Part shown: positions 15,944-24,961 of the stretch, one piece after another
Layout of the letters: each line of letters starts with the position of its first letter
Position numbering within the stretch: position 1 is the first letter of the stretch
Assembly: GCF_000379805.1 (NCBI RefSeq)
Contig: NZ_KB903565.1
Span: forward strand, 267,872 to 301,823
Origin: Lewinella cohaerens DSM 23179
Lineage (GTDB): Bacteria > Bacteroidota > Bacteroidia > Chitinophagales > Saprospiraceae
DNA length: 33,952 nucleotides
Direction: 5' to 3'
Position numbers and translations under genes: made by a program
Notes under the pieces: generated by a model
What the model was told of the DNA's origin: nothing
Databases searched by the model: none
The model's input: the letters and a program-made list of their open reading frames with translations, nothing else

Positions 15944-18900
15944 TTACTCTATTTTCACCACCCGCTCAACCGCTTTCCAATCTTGCGTACTGGCTTTGAG
16001 CCAATAAACGCCGGCAGGGTAGTTGGTCAGGTCCAGCGACGTAACATCTTCTGAGTCGATAGTCCATTCTTGCAAGGTTTTTCCTTGCACATCAATCAGT
16101 TTAAGCGTTACAATCTGGGAGGTATTCCAGCACCTTAGTAGAAGGTCTCCTGCCGTAGGATTGGGGAAGAAAGACCACTGCGGAGTAGAAGTAGCGATTG
16201 CTGCCGAACGAATCTCAGAATAAGATGCCTTGCCACTATAGTCTATCTGCCGTAGCCGGTAATAGTAGGTGAGGCCAGGTTGTACTTCTTTATCAAGGTG
16301 GGTGTAATGGTTGGTAATGGTTGGGTTGTCGGTTGCAGGTATCCAGCCAATCGGGCGGAAATCAGCCTCGTGTTCCGACCGTCTTTCAATGTCAAATCCG
16401 GCATTGTCTTCTTCCTGGGTAGTTGCCCATTGAAGGGCGATAGCCTTTGATTGAGCTTTAGCTGCAAAGCTTAACCAAGTGACAGGGAGCGGCGAGAAAT
16501 TTTTTGTACAAACCTTTATGGTCCAACCATTCAATGTTCCTCCTTCTTGACTGATATTATCACGGATATTTAAGGCCCAGTCGCCATTCATTTCCAAGTT
16601 GTTGAACGAGGAGAAGGTCTGATTAGGTTTAACTTTGTCACCAGTGTTTAGGGGGCAGCTGATATTGTTGGCTGTTCCATCGTCGAAACTTAGGAAGACA
16701 TCGTCATTGTTCCCACATATATAACTAAAGAGGTTGCGAGTCGTTCCGTTCGGTGCTTCCAGCGACACCTCCAGGTCTCCGGTACGAGAGTGGGTTATAT
16801 CGAGGTTTAGGAGATCCAGGTCTTCAATCGTTGCCCCATCAGGAATATTTAGAATGGAGGAATAATCAGCGGCAGCTCCACTGCTGATAGGCAGGCTTTC
16901 ATTGTTTTCATAAATATAGCAGGGCTCTGTTATGAAATGTCTGACGACAGAAGTAGAGCCGAGGCCGCATTCATTGCTGTCACTGATTACTCGCCAGTAG
17001 TAATCGATAGCCCCTTCTAGGTTTTCTGTAAGAACAAATTCGGTCTCACTTATCGTTGTTGAGAAGACAATATTGCTGAAAAACATATCCTCGGCCACTT
17101 CAAGGATATAAGAATCCGCAGAGGCTACGGTGTTCCAGTTGAAATAAGCGAATAAAGAAACGTTATCAATACCATCTGCGGGTTCAATAAGTCCAGGAGC
17201 CGCAGGTGCTGCCGTAAGCTGAAACGGAAGACTTGTAGACAGGTTGCCAGCGGTGCTACTGCTTTCGATTTCAACGGTGTAATTCCCTGTAGATAGGCTG
17301 CTGAAATCACTGACGGTTACGGTCACATTGTCTCCGGGGTTGATGGGGTTTTCAGAAAAGGATACATTAACGCCGACAGGGACACTGGTGGCGGAAAGGG
17401 TAATGGGATCATTGTAGCCACCAATACTGGTAGTGCTGACGATGAAATCCAAAGAAGCGCTGGCGCTGGCACAAGCAGAGAGCGTACCTCCCTCATAGCT
17501 GAAGGTGTAGTTGGGTGCAATGCCAGTAGTTATGGTGAAATTTGTATTCGAAATGTCGAAGAAGACATTGTCGGTACAACGTACCAAAACCCGGGCAGTG
17601 GTGGAGGTGCCAGCAGGGACGCTGACGCTATGGCTGCCATCATTAGGGGTGTTGCTCAGGAGTGTAACGGGGTAAGTTTGTCCTCCGTCATAAGAAAGAA
17701 GAATATCTACATTGCTACAGCTAATAGGGGCCGTGTTTGTACCTGCTACATCCCATTCGACGGTAGCGGTATTGTTCTCCGACCAGCTAATATTAGTGTT
17801 GGGGTTAGTGACCAAAAATGGGCCGGAATCAGCATCAACGCTCAGCCTTATTTGGTCTTCTGTTGTGCAACCGTAGTTGCCGTCAAAATCCCGCACCGTA
17901 AGGCGGAAATCCATATCGCGGTCTGTTTCCGGGAGAGTTTCCCACTCGGGGTCTATATTATTTCTTAGGTCTGACAAGCGCGGGAAATATCGCTCCGGTG
18001 CAGATGTAGGATCAAAAGAACGGAACATAGGCCCCTGGGTGTTGGTTGGTAGCGGCGGCATGTCTTCTCCTACTTCGTTGTCGTATTGTTCCCAGCAATA
18101 GGTGATGGGGTCGCCGTTGGGGTCGGTGGCACTGCCGGTAAGTACAAAAGGCGTACCACCAGGAATATCGTAATCCTGAACAGCAGTGACATTGGGCGCG
18201 GAGTTACTCATGTCAATAATGGTAGCACAGCTATTTCCTGTACCTGTTTCCATATAGTTAGCGATCTCCTGAATATTTCTTGCGTGGTAATAGGCGTCAC
18301 TGTTGGACTGCACATTAGGAGAGCAAATACCGGCGTAACCCATAATAGTGCTAGCACTACCTGGCTCCATGGATGCAGAGGAGCGGTTGCAAGGGTTGTT
18401 CTGGGTGTGGTTGCCCCCAAACTGATGACCCATTTCGTGCGCGACATAATCAATATCAAAGGGATCACCTACGGGAGCGCCTCTGCCAGTTACGCCACCA
18501 GCTTTATTGCTTTGACAAGGCGAGCGTAAATAAGCAACACCACCACCACCGGTGCTGAACACGTGCCCGATATCATAATTGGCGGTACCGATGACATCGT
18601 CACAAGTGCTTTGATTTTGCCCTAGCATAGCACTTCCGTTGCCATTGGTGTAGGGGTCCGTATCGCCATCAAGATAGATGAGGTCGTTATTATTGGCTAC
18701 CATCACGAGGCGTATCGCTAAGTCAGCCTCGTAAACGCCATTGACACGGTTCATGGAGGTGGCCATCGCCGAGGCTGCGCCAGCTACGGTGCCGCCATGG
18801 AAATCTGCATATTCGCCGGTGCAAGCAAGGGCCAGACGGTATTCCCGGAAATTACAATCACCGGCTCTTACTACGGCGCTTTCTTCTGTGATGGGGTCGC

Positions 18901-19447
18901 GGTCGCTTTCTGTGTGGCATTCGAATACCTCAGTAGGTTGCGGGTAATGTCTTTTGAAGTAAACCTGGTAATAATCCCGCTGGTTCCAATAGTAAGGATC
19001 GACAAACCAGGTGTTTCCTCGTTCGAGCACCATGGCGTGAAAGCCGCGAGCTGTCCAGTCGAGCCTGACGGTCGTCGTTGGGTTGGTGGTACTGACGCCT
19101 CGCCAGGTTCTGATATACGACCAGGTTGCTTGCAACTGCGGGGGCAGTAGGTCGTAGGCGACAAACTGGAAGGTTTTCCATTCGCCATCCGGAGTAGGTA
19201 GGGTGATCTGGTGGGTACTTTGAAGAGGGGTGACGTCTCGTTCGTGACTAGCAGATCTTAAGAGGTCTTTTAAAGCAGTGGTATCGGCCTGGTAAACGCG
19301 AAATCGATTAGGCGTAATTTTTCGTTCTTCTTGGCTGTCTAACTGATCGGGGGTAGCGGTTTGCCAGATCACTGATTGTGCGGCTGACGGAGTCAGTGAG
19401 CACAAGAAGAACAAACAAAAAATAAAGCTGTAAGTAAAGACTTTCAT
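15944..19447 (-). CDS. Secreted reprolysin-like zinc metalloprotease with P-domain and T9SS sorting domain
   Basis: This 1167-residue exported metalloprotease starts with a signal peptide ending near PSAAQ (residue 24). A propeptide-like region follows to about 190. The metzincin catalytic domain carries HEMGHQFGGNH at 337-347, in which His337, His341 and His347 bind zinc and Glu338 is the catalytic base. A Met-turn STIMGYAG has its methionine at 369. This arrangement fits reprolysin-like (M12B-type) enzymes. Downstream are Ig-like segments (about 420-745), an FN3-like domain (about 750-840), a P-domain (843-982), a second FN3-like domain (985-1085) and a T9SS type-A sorting domain (FFPNPTAG at 1093-1100 to the end). 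The Ig-FN3-P block mirrors the modules of the serine protease at 2509. It is expected to act outside the cell. Confidence 0.93.
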   Translation of the reverse strand: MKVFTYSFIFCLFFLCSLTPSAAQSVIWQTATPDQLDSQEERKITPNRFRVYQADTTALKDLLRSASHERDVTPLQSTHQITLPTPDGEWKTFQFVAYDLLPPQLQATWSYIRTWRGVSTTNPTTTVRLDWTARGFHAMVLERGNTWFVDPYYWNQRDYYQVYFKRHYPQPTEVFECHTESDRDPITEESAVVRAGDCNFREYRLALACTGEYADFHGGTVAGAASAMATSMNRVNGVYEADLAIRLVMVANNNDLIYLDGDTDPYTNGNGSAMLGQNQSTCDDVIGTANYDIGHVFSTGGGGVAYLRSPCQSNKAGGVTGRGAPVGDPFDIDYVAHEMGHQFGGNHTQNNPCNRSSASMEPGSASTIMGYAGICSPNVQSNSDAYYHARNIQEIANYMETGTGNSCATIIDMSNSAPNVTAVQDYDIPGGTPFVLTGSATDPNGDPITYCWEQYDNEVGEDMPPLPTNTQGPMFRSFDPTSAPERYFPRLSDLRNNIDPEWETLPETDRDMDFRLTVRDFDGNYGCTTEDQIRLSVDADSGPFLVTNPNTNISWSENNTATVEWDVAGTNTAPISCSNVDILLSYDGGQTYPVTLLSNTPNDGSHSVSVPAGTSTTARVLVRCTDNVFFDISNTNFTITTGIAPNYTFSYEGGTLSACASASASLDFIVSTTSIGGYNDPITLSATSVPVGVNVSFSENPINPGDNVTVTVSDFSSLSTGNYTVEIESSSTAGNLSTSLPFQLTAAPAAPGLIEPADGIDNVSLFAYFNWNTVASADSYILEVAEDMFFSNIVFSTTISETEFVLTENLEGAIDYYWRVISDSNECGLGSTSVVRHFITEPCYIYENNESLPISSGAAADYSSILNIPDGATIEDLDLLNLDITHSRTGDLEVSLEAPNGTTRNLFSYICGNNDDVFLSFDDGTANNISCPLNTGDKVKPNQTFSSFNNLEMNGDWALNIRDNISQEGGTLNGWTIKVCTKNFSPLPVTWLSFAAKAQSKAIALQWATTQEEDNAGFDIERRSEHEADFRPIGWIPATDNPTITNHYTHLDKEVQPGLTYYYRLRQIDYSGKASYSEIRSAAIATSTPQWSFFPNPTAGDLLLRCWNTSQIVTLKLIDVQGKTLQEWTIDSEDVTSLDLTNYPAGVYWLKASTQDWKAVERVVKIE

Positions 19448-19958
19448 TATTGCTAATGTTGTGATATCTTAAAAGATAAACATACAACTATGGGGGTAAT
19501 AAAACACCAGTTGCGAGTACAAAAGTTAGGTGGAAGGTGCCTGTCTTTCAGGGAGAAGAACGTGGTATAGGGTGAGGAGAACAAAGTAAAACGAGTGGCT
19601 ACTTTGTCTAAAAAAACTAAGGATTTATTAGAAAAGCGTACAAAAAAACTAGAAGACACTAAGCTGTTAGTCTGAATCTCCACTAAATCAACCCGCTAGG
19701 GAAATAGCCTCACAGATAAGTCCAGGTTTGATTGATTGATTTAAGTGGTTGATTATCAGAAGGGGAGCTTATATTGCGTATCTTTGTAAGATAGGTTCAA
19801 GCTTTTTTATGCTCGTGAGCATAAGTACATGCTTTTGGAAGATACATAAAAGGCCCCCTAAAACAATGGAGGCTTTAGACTGGTAAAACTCTACAGGCAC
19901 TATTTGTCCGTTGATGCCGGGATACATTATAAACTTATCATTTTTAGAATTATCAATT
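19448..19958. other. Divergent upstream region between the metalloprotease and the TonB-type barrel
   Basis: The 511 bp separate two divergent genes and hold no convincing gene. Contents are a promoter -7 element at 19779-19786, a 14-bp perfect palindrome (ATGCTCGTGAGCAT, 19809-19822) in the predicted leader of the barrel gene, and three tandem GATT units near 19730. The first in-frame start at 19911 would lack a signal peptide at its N-terminus. Confidence 0.5.
19779..19786 (+). promoter_or_regulatory. Promoter -7 element for the outer-membrane barrel gene
   Basis: TATCTTTG matches TAnnTTTG exactly. The nearest upstream TTG (19749-19751) is 27 nt away, longer than usual, so the -33 element is unclear. 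The transcript would have a leader of about 165 nt before the ATG at 19959. Confidence 0.4.
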
Positions 19959-22388
19959 ATGAGAGACCATCTCCATCTTCTTCTGCTCGCCACCCTGAGC
20001 CTATCGGGCTCAGGCGCCCTTTTTGCCCAAATGCAAGTGCAGGGACGAGTGGTGGATGTGCAGGGCGAGCCGCTCGCCTTCGCCAATATCCTCTTGCTGA
20101 CTGTCGCCGACAGCACCTTTGTGAAAGGGGAGGTTTCAGGAGAGGACGGCACTTTCGTATTCGCCGGCATGCCCGCAAACGATTACAGATTGATGCTGTC
20201 CATGGTCGGCTATGCCGAACTGTATTCTAATGCCTTTACCTTGTCAACTAACGAGCATTTATCGCTAGCTCCCTACACACTTTTAGAAAATATAAACCAA
20301 CTCGACGCGGTGACCGTCACTGCCCGTAAGCCGCTGTACGAGCAGAGAATTGATCGCTTGGTCATCAACGTAGAGAACAGTATTACCGCTGCTGGCGCCA
20401 CTGCGCTGGATGTGCTGGAGCGCTCGCCGGGCGTCGTGGTGAACCGCCAAAACAACTCCATCGCTCTGGCTGGGAAGAATGGCGTGATTGTGATGATCAA
20501 CGGCAGGATCAACCGCATGCCCATCGAAGCGGTGGTGCAAATGTTGGCTGGCATGCCGTCGGGTAATATCGAAAAAATAGAGCTTATCACCACGCCGCCC
20601 GCCAATTTCGATGCCGAGGGTAATGCCGGTTTTATCAACATCGTCATGAAACAGTCGAAGGATGCCGGCTTGAACGGCGGCTACACCTTTTCTGGCGGTA
20701 TCGGCAGGAGCAGCACTACCTCCGCAGGCATCAATTTCAACTACCGCAAAAACAAGATCAACCTCTACGGCGATTATTCCTTCGGAAGGCAGGCACAGGA
20801 ACAGCTTTTCTTGTTCGACGGTCAGATACTCCTCAACGAAAATATCCTCCGAACCTATACCCGCAGCGAGCGCGACCCCGTGCAGCGCAACCACAATGTC
20901 AGCCTCGGGTTAGATTGGACACTGAGCAAAAAAACTGTGCTGGGTATGCTCCTGTCGAGCTACGATAATCGCTGGAGTATGGACGCCGTCAATAACACGA
21001 CCATCTCCATCAACGGCACGCCGGATACCCTGCTGCGCATCGTCAACGACGAGATCAACCACTGGCAACACTTCGGCGGCAACCTCAATCTGCAACACAC
21101 CATCCGCCCCGACGAGCTACTGACGTTCGACCTCGATTTCCTCGCCTACGATAATGACAACCCAACCAATTATCTAACGTCTTACTCCGACACTGGCGGC
21201 AATTTCCTCTTTGAGGAGCGCACCTTCAGCGGCAAAGTTACGCCTATCAACGTGGGTGTTGGCAAATTGGACTACGCTAAACGCTTCTCCGATAAAATAA
21301 AAATGGAGCTTGGTCTGAAAGGTACCCGTTCCCGCTTCGACAATGACGTAACCGTCTTTAGGGTAGAAAACGCTATACCGGTGAACGACCCGACACTAAC
21401 AGCCGAATACCGGCTCGAAGAAAGCATCATGGCAGCCTACACGGCATTCGACTTCAAGTTGGATGCAAAATCCGATGCGAAACTCGGCCTGCGCTACGAA
21501 TACACCAACTCCAACCTCGGCACCACCGAACAGGCCAATATCGTGGACCGGCAGTATGGCAATTTCTTTCCCAGTGCTTTTCTTTCTAGAAGCTTCAACG
21601 ACAAGCACTCCGCCAACTTCTCCTATAGCCGTCGCATTTCCCGGCCCACCTTCAACGACATGGCGCCCTTTGTCATCTTTATCGATCCCTACACCTTCTT
21701 TTCCGGCAATGCCGCCCTGCAACCCTCCATCTCCAACAACGTGAAACTCGACTACCGCTTCGGTAGCACGCTCTTTTCCGTGCAATATACCTTGGAAGAC
21801 AGTGCCATCGCGCAGTTTCAGTCGCGGGTAATCGAAGGCACAAACCAACAACTCATCGCAGCGGAAAACCTGAAAAACCGCAATACGCTGGCCTTTACAC
21901 TGGCTCTCCCGATTCAGATAGCGGAGTGGTGGAATATGCAAAACAATATCATCGGTACTTGGCAGGAAGTGAACGTCTATTTTGACGAGACGCTCGTCAA
22001 CATCCAAAACAAAAACCTGCAAATGACGTGGATCAACAGCTTCACGCTGCCCAAGGACTTCCGGGCAGAACTGACGGGCTTTTATCAAACCAAGGCACTG
22101 TTTGGCGCCAGCATATTCCTGCCAGTGTATGGGGTCAATGTGGGGGTACAGAAAAAAATCGGTGCCAATGGCGGCACACTTCGCTTCGGCGTGGATGATG
22201 TGCTGAACTCTTTTAGATGGCGCATACAAAGCGACCTGCCGGAGTACAACCTCGTGTCCAGTAATGAAGTGGATTTCAGTCAGCGCACCTTCAAGCTGTC
22301 GTATTCTCGCAATTTTGGCAACAACTCTCTGGAAGACGCCCGGCAGCGGGCTACCGGCTCGGAGGAAGAGCGGCGCCGGGTGAACTGA
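19959..22388 (+). CDS. TonB-dependent receptor-type outer-membrane beta-barrel protein
   Basis: This 809-residue outer-membrane protein has a signal peptide (MRDHLHLLLL to ALFAQ), which is why the ATG at 19959 is preferred over 19911. A carboxypeptidase-regulatory-like beta-sandwich follows (VQGRVVDVQGEPLAFANILL, about 26-110). Next come a plug domain (about 115-220, with LDVLERSPGVVVN and a stretch like VMINGRINRMP) and a long barrel rich in aromatic alternating strands. This order matches the Bacteroidota outer membrane beta-barrel family (OMP_b-brl_3) rather than a full SusC. The ligand is unknown and there is no SusD partner. The gene is visibly GC-richer, with C-ending codons, than its neighbours, which suggests horizontal origin. 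A terminator follows at 22422-22448. Confidence 0.9.
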   Translation: MRDHLHLLLLATLSLSGSGALFAQMQVQGRVVDVQGEPLAFANILLLTVADSTFVKGEVSGEDGTFVFAGMPANDYRLMLSMVGYAELYSNAFTLSTNEHLSLAPYTLLENINQLDAVTVTARKPLYEQRIDRLVINVENSITAAGATALDVLERSPGVVVNRQNNSIALAGKNGVIVMINGRINRMPIEAVVQMLAGMPSGNIEKIELITTPPANFDAEGNAGFINIVMKQSKDAGLNGGYTFSGGIGRSSTTSAGINFNYRKNKINLYGDYSFGRQAQEQLFLFDGQILLNENILRTYTRSERDPVQRNHNVSLGLDWTLSKKTVLGMLLSSYDNRWSMDAVNNTTISINGTPDTLLRIVNDEINHWQHFGGNLNLQHTIRPDELLTFDLDFLAYDNDNPTNYLTSYSDTGGNFLFEERTFSGKVTPINVGVGKLDYAKRFSDKIKMELGLKGTRSRFDNDVTVFRVENAIPVNDPTLTAEYRLEESIMAAYTAFDFKLDAKSDAKLGLRYEYTNSNLGTTEQANIVDRQYGNFFPSAFLSRSFNDKHSANFSYSRRISRPTFNDMAPFVIFIDPYTFFSGNAALQPSISNNVKLDYRFGSTLFSVQYTLEDSAIAQFQSRVIEGTNQQLIAAENLKNRNTLAFTLALPIQIAEWWNMQNNIIGTWQEVNVYFDETLVNIQNKNLQMTWINSFTLPKDFRAELTGFYQTKALFGASIFLPVYGVNVGVQKKIGANGGTLRFGVDDVLNSFRWRIQSDLPEYNLVSSNEVDFSQRTFKLSYSRNFGNNSLEDARQRATGSEEERRRVN

Positions 22389-22421
22389 CTCTAGTTAACT
22401 TTGAGAGTACGACAAATCAGT

Positions 22422-22448
22422 GGCGGTCTGACCTATTAGGCCGCCTTT
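22422..22448 (+). terminator. Terminator after the barrel gene
   Basis: GGCGGTCT (22422-22429) and AGGCCGCC (22438-22445) pair over 8 bp with one G-T wobble around an 8-nt loop, followed by TTT. It lies 33 bp after the stop. Confidence 0.6.
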
Positions 22449-22714
22449 AGATGCATGATTTTTTATTACGCTGGGCGAAATCATCATTGACGTAGGCATC
22501 AAGTTGGGATCGTGTATACAAAACGGAATTTTTGTTTACAAACCGACTTAGGCAAAGCTTACGCCGAACGGAAAAACGCCCTCGGAGGAGCCTGTCCGGC
22601 CGCCAGGCGGGATCGGATAGTAGGAAATATCGATCTCCGCTTTGATTCGTTTGGCCCTTTCAGCCAATCGGCCTGTTTTCTTGAAGCTGCCCAGCACGCA
22701 AGGTGTACGTTGGG
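22449..22714. other. Intergenic tract with GC-rich palindrome, possible remnant
   Basis: No intact gene is seen. A GC-rich patch near 22580-22625 contains CCGCCAGGCGG, an 11-bp palindromic core, within a longer imperfect inverted repeat. Short open stretches on both strands look protein-like (minus strand: RAKRIKAEIDISYYPIPPGG) but have no start and soon meet stops. It may be a decayed mobile or REP-like sequence. Confidence 0.3.
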
Positions 22715-22770
22715 GGGTAGGAAAGGACGAAACGAGCGATGATTTATCTCATCACTCGTTTCGCCTACCC
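22715..22770 (-). terminator. Very strong stem-loop after the 681-residue POT transporter
   Basis: CGAAACGAGCGATGA (22728-22742) pairs with 22749-22763 at 14 of 15 positions around a 6-nt loop. Outside a 6-nt bulge the stem extends through GGGTAGG/CCTACCC (22715-22721 and 22764-22770). It lies 33 bp after the transporter stop on the minus strand. Its T-run is weak, so it may instead protect the mRNA end or serve both strands. Confidence 0.6.
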
Positions 22771-22802
22771 GATTGGTATCTTATCCCGCTCTAACTATTA
22801 TC

Positions 22803-24848
22803 CTAGCGTACGCCGTGCATAAGGCGTTTAACGACAGGGTTTAGGGCGATACCCAGTAAACCAAGTGTGACTGGAACAATAGTAAATATGAGGAAGAAGG
22901 TCGACAGCGAATATTGGGCGGTAATTTCCTCAATTTTGCCACCCATTTCACCAGCCACCTTATTACCTATGGCAATGGCGATATACCATATCCCGAACAT
23001 TAGTGCAATCATTCTTCCCGGCACTAGCTTACTAATATAGGATAGTGCAACTGGTGATAAGCACAATTCGCCAAGCGTGTGGAACAGGTAAGCTAAGACC
23101 AGCCAGATGATACTAACGGTAGCGACCTGTGCCCCAGGAGGTATAGCGCTAGACCCTAAAGCCAATGCACCAAAACCTATGCCTAGCAGGATCAGGCCCA
23201 ATCCATATTTGGTGGCCGCGCTAGGGTTGTACTTGCTCTCCCACCAGCGGGAAAATAGAGGCGCGAAAATGATGATAAATAACGAGTTGAGAATGCCAAA
23301 CCAAGTGGCACCGATTTCGACCTCGTTTTCTTTAATTTTCTTAATGTTGCCAACAATAACCGGCGAGGGACGATCTGCTTCTTGGGTTCTTTCCCTGGCC
23401 TTGACGGCTTTCTCGTCATCGAGGAATAAGTATTTGCCTCGTACTTCGATGAGTTTGATTTCGTCACCAACGGCCAACTGAGCAGGTTCTACGAGCGCTA
23501 CTTCTTTGGTGCTTCTAGTGGCATTCGTGGGGACGGTAGTACTTTCCATGATAAGGTGTTCTACGTCTTCTGTTTCTCCAGCTTCCGTTGCTTCCTGTAC
23601 AGTATATACGGGTACATCTACAATGAATGAATTGGAGTTTAGGTCACGATTGATCATCCAGAAAACAATGCCCCAAATGATAATAAAGCTGGAGCCAAGG
23701 AAGATATTGGACAATGGGAATCGACCAAAGGTCTGCTGGAAGAGCCGGAAGAGTACGTAAGTAATGATGCCTAATGGGATAATTGTAATCAGGATGTTGC
23801 TTACAATGAATACTGTTGCCCATTGGCCTGTCATAATCCGGCCAGTGTAGTCATTAGCAAAAATCGTCATAGATCCTCCTGCCTGTTCGAAGCAGGCCCA
23901 GAAGCAGACCGTCATGACCGCAAAGATGATAATAGCAATCATTCTATCCCGGGTTTGATCGGGATAGCGTAATATTCTGGAAATCAATAGGAAGAGAAAT
24001 AAGATGACGCCGATGAGAATATATTGGCTGGAAAAATCGGTTCCACCTATCTCTAAGAAATTAGAATTGCCGATTTTTGAAAAGGGGTCATTGATAACCC
24101 AGGTGAGACCAATGAAAGCACAGATGACTGTTAAGACTTTATCCAGCGTAGTAAACGGATTAAAGCGATCACCTTCGAACTCAAGTTGTTTTTCATCGTT
24201 TTCGCTGGTTTCTGGCTTGTCACCAACGGTGCCGAAGATTTTGCTGGCAAAGTAGAATTGTAGCATGCCTAGAAACATGAATATTCCAGCCAAACCAAAA
24301 CCGTAAGACCAAGCTACTTTTTCGCCAATGTACCCACAGAGCATAATGCCGAGAAAGGCTCCCGCGTTGACGCCCATGTAAAAAATAGTGTAGGCACCAT
24401 CTTTTTTCTCCGGATGATCTTTGTACATCAGAGAAATGATGGAGGTCATATTGGGTTTAAAGAAACCATTGCCGACAATCAGCAGGCCAATCCCCAAAAA
24501 CATGAAAATTTTGTTAAATTCCATGGCCATGGACAGGTGACCGAGGGTCATGATAAAGGCTCCAAGGATGACGGCTTTTTTGTACCCGATATATTTGTCA
24601 GCCAAGAACCCTCCCAAGATTGGCGTCAGGTAAACCAGCGAGGTATAGGTGCCGTAAAGGGACAGAGACTCTTTACTCGTCCAGTCCCATCCATTAATAC
24701 CAATGGAGGACATGAGAAAAAGTACTAAGATGGCGCGCATCCCATAGTAGGAAAAACGTTCCCACATTTCGGTAAAGAAAAGTACAAAGAGTCCTGCGGG
24801 GTGCCCCAGGACTTTCGACTCGAAGAAGGAATCTGTAGAATTACTCAT
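22803..24848 (-). CDS. POT/PTR2-family peptide transporter with extra-membrane insertion
   Basis: This 681-residue proton-coupled oligopeptide importer of the inner membrane carries the POT signature ExxERFxYYG as EMWERFSYYG (27-36). The second family signature region is IFYMGVNAGAFLG. It has GTYTSLVYLTPILGGFLADKYIG in the first half and HTLGELCLSPVALSYISKL in the second, as in DtpA-like di-/tripeptide transporters. It is longer than its neighbour because of a charged insertion of about 110 residues (399-512) between two helices, rich in Glu, Lys and Val and predicted to form a small soluble domain. The neighbour at 24962 encodes a shorter paralog on the same strand, but a terminator (24906-24944) separates them, so they are probably independent units. 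Confidence 0.93.
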   Translation of the reverse strand: MSNSTDSFFESKVLGHPAGLFVLFFTEMWERFSYYGMRAILVLFLMSSIGINGWDWTSKESLSLYGTYTSLVYLTPILGGFLADKYIGYKKAVILGAFIMTLGHLSMAMEFNKIFMFLGIGLLIVGNGFFKPNMTSIISLMYKDHPEKKDGAYTIFYMGVNAGAFLGIMLCGYIGEKVAWSYGFGLAGIFMFLGMLQFYFASKIFGTVGDKPETSENDEKQLEFEGDRFNPFTTLDKVLTVICAFIGLTWVINDPFSKIGNSNFLEIGGTDFSSQYILIGVILFLFLLISRILRYPDQTRDRMIAIIIFAVMTVCFWACFEQAGGSMTIFANDYTGRIMTGQWATVFIVSNILITIIPLGIITYVLFRLFQQTFGRFPLSNIFLGSSFIIIWGIVFWMINRDLNSNSFIVDVPVYTVQEATEAGETEDVEHLIMESTTVPTNATRSTKEVALVEPAQLAVGDEIKLIEVRGKYLFLDDEKAVKARERTQEADRPSPVIVGNIKKIKENEVEIGATWFGILNSLFIIIFAPLFSRWWESKYNPSAATKYGLGLILLGIGFGALALGSSAIPPGAQVATVSIIWLVLAYLFHTLGELCLSPVALSYISKLVPGRMIALMFGIWYIAIAIGNKVAGEMGGKIEEITAQYSLSTFFLIFTIVPVTLGLLGIALNPVVKRLMHGVR

Positions 24849-24905
24849 TATTGTCGTTGATTAATCAGTTTTATAGATGATAGCTAGGGCTGAGGTTATT
24901 TATTG

Positions 24906-24944
24906 AAAAAGTGGCCTAAAGTAAATGTATCTACTTTAGGCCAC
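24906..24944 (-). terminator. Terminator between the two POT genes
   Basis: GTGGCCTAAAGTA (24911-24923) and its exact complement (24932-24944) form a perfect 13-bp stem with an 8-nt loop. On the minus strand it is followed by T5 (24910 to 24906). It lies 17 bp after the stop of the upstream POT gene. Confidence 0.88.
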
Positions 24945-24961
24945 TATCAAGAAAGGTTATA

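Noticed and set aside
19911-19958. Upstream ATG for the outer-membrane barrel protein
   Set aside because: It buries the signal peptide; the ATG at 19959 gives a clean one.
20283-20894. 203-residue antisense open frame in the same gene
   Set aside because: Same shadow effect; the plus-strand protein is clearly the real one.
21396-22229. 277-residue open frame antisense to the barrel gene
   Set aside because: It is a by-product of the GC-rich codons of the real gene, with no signal or family features.
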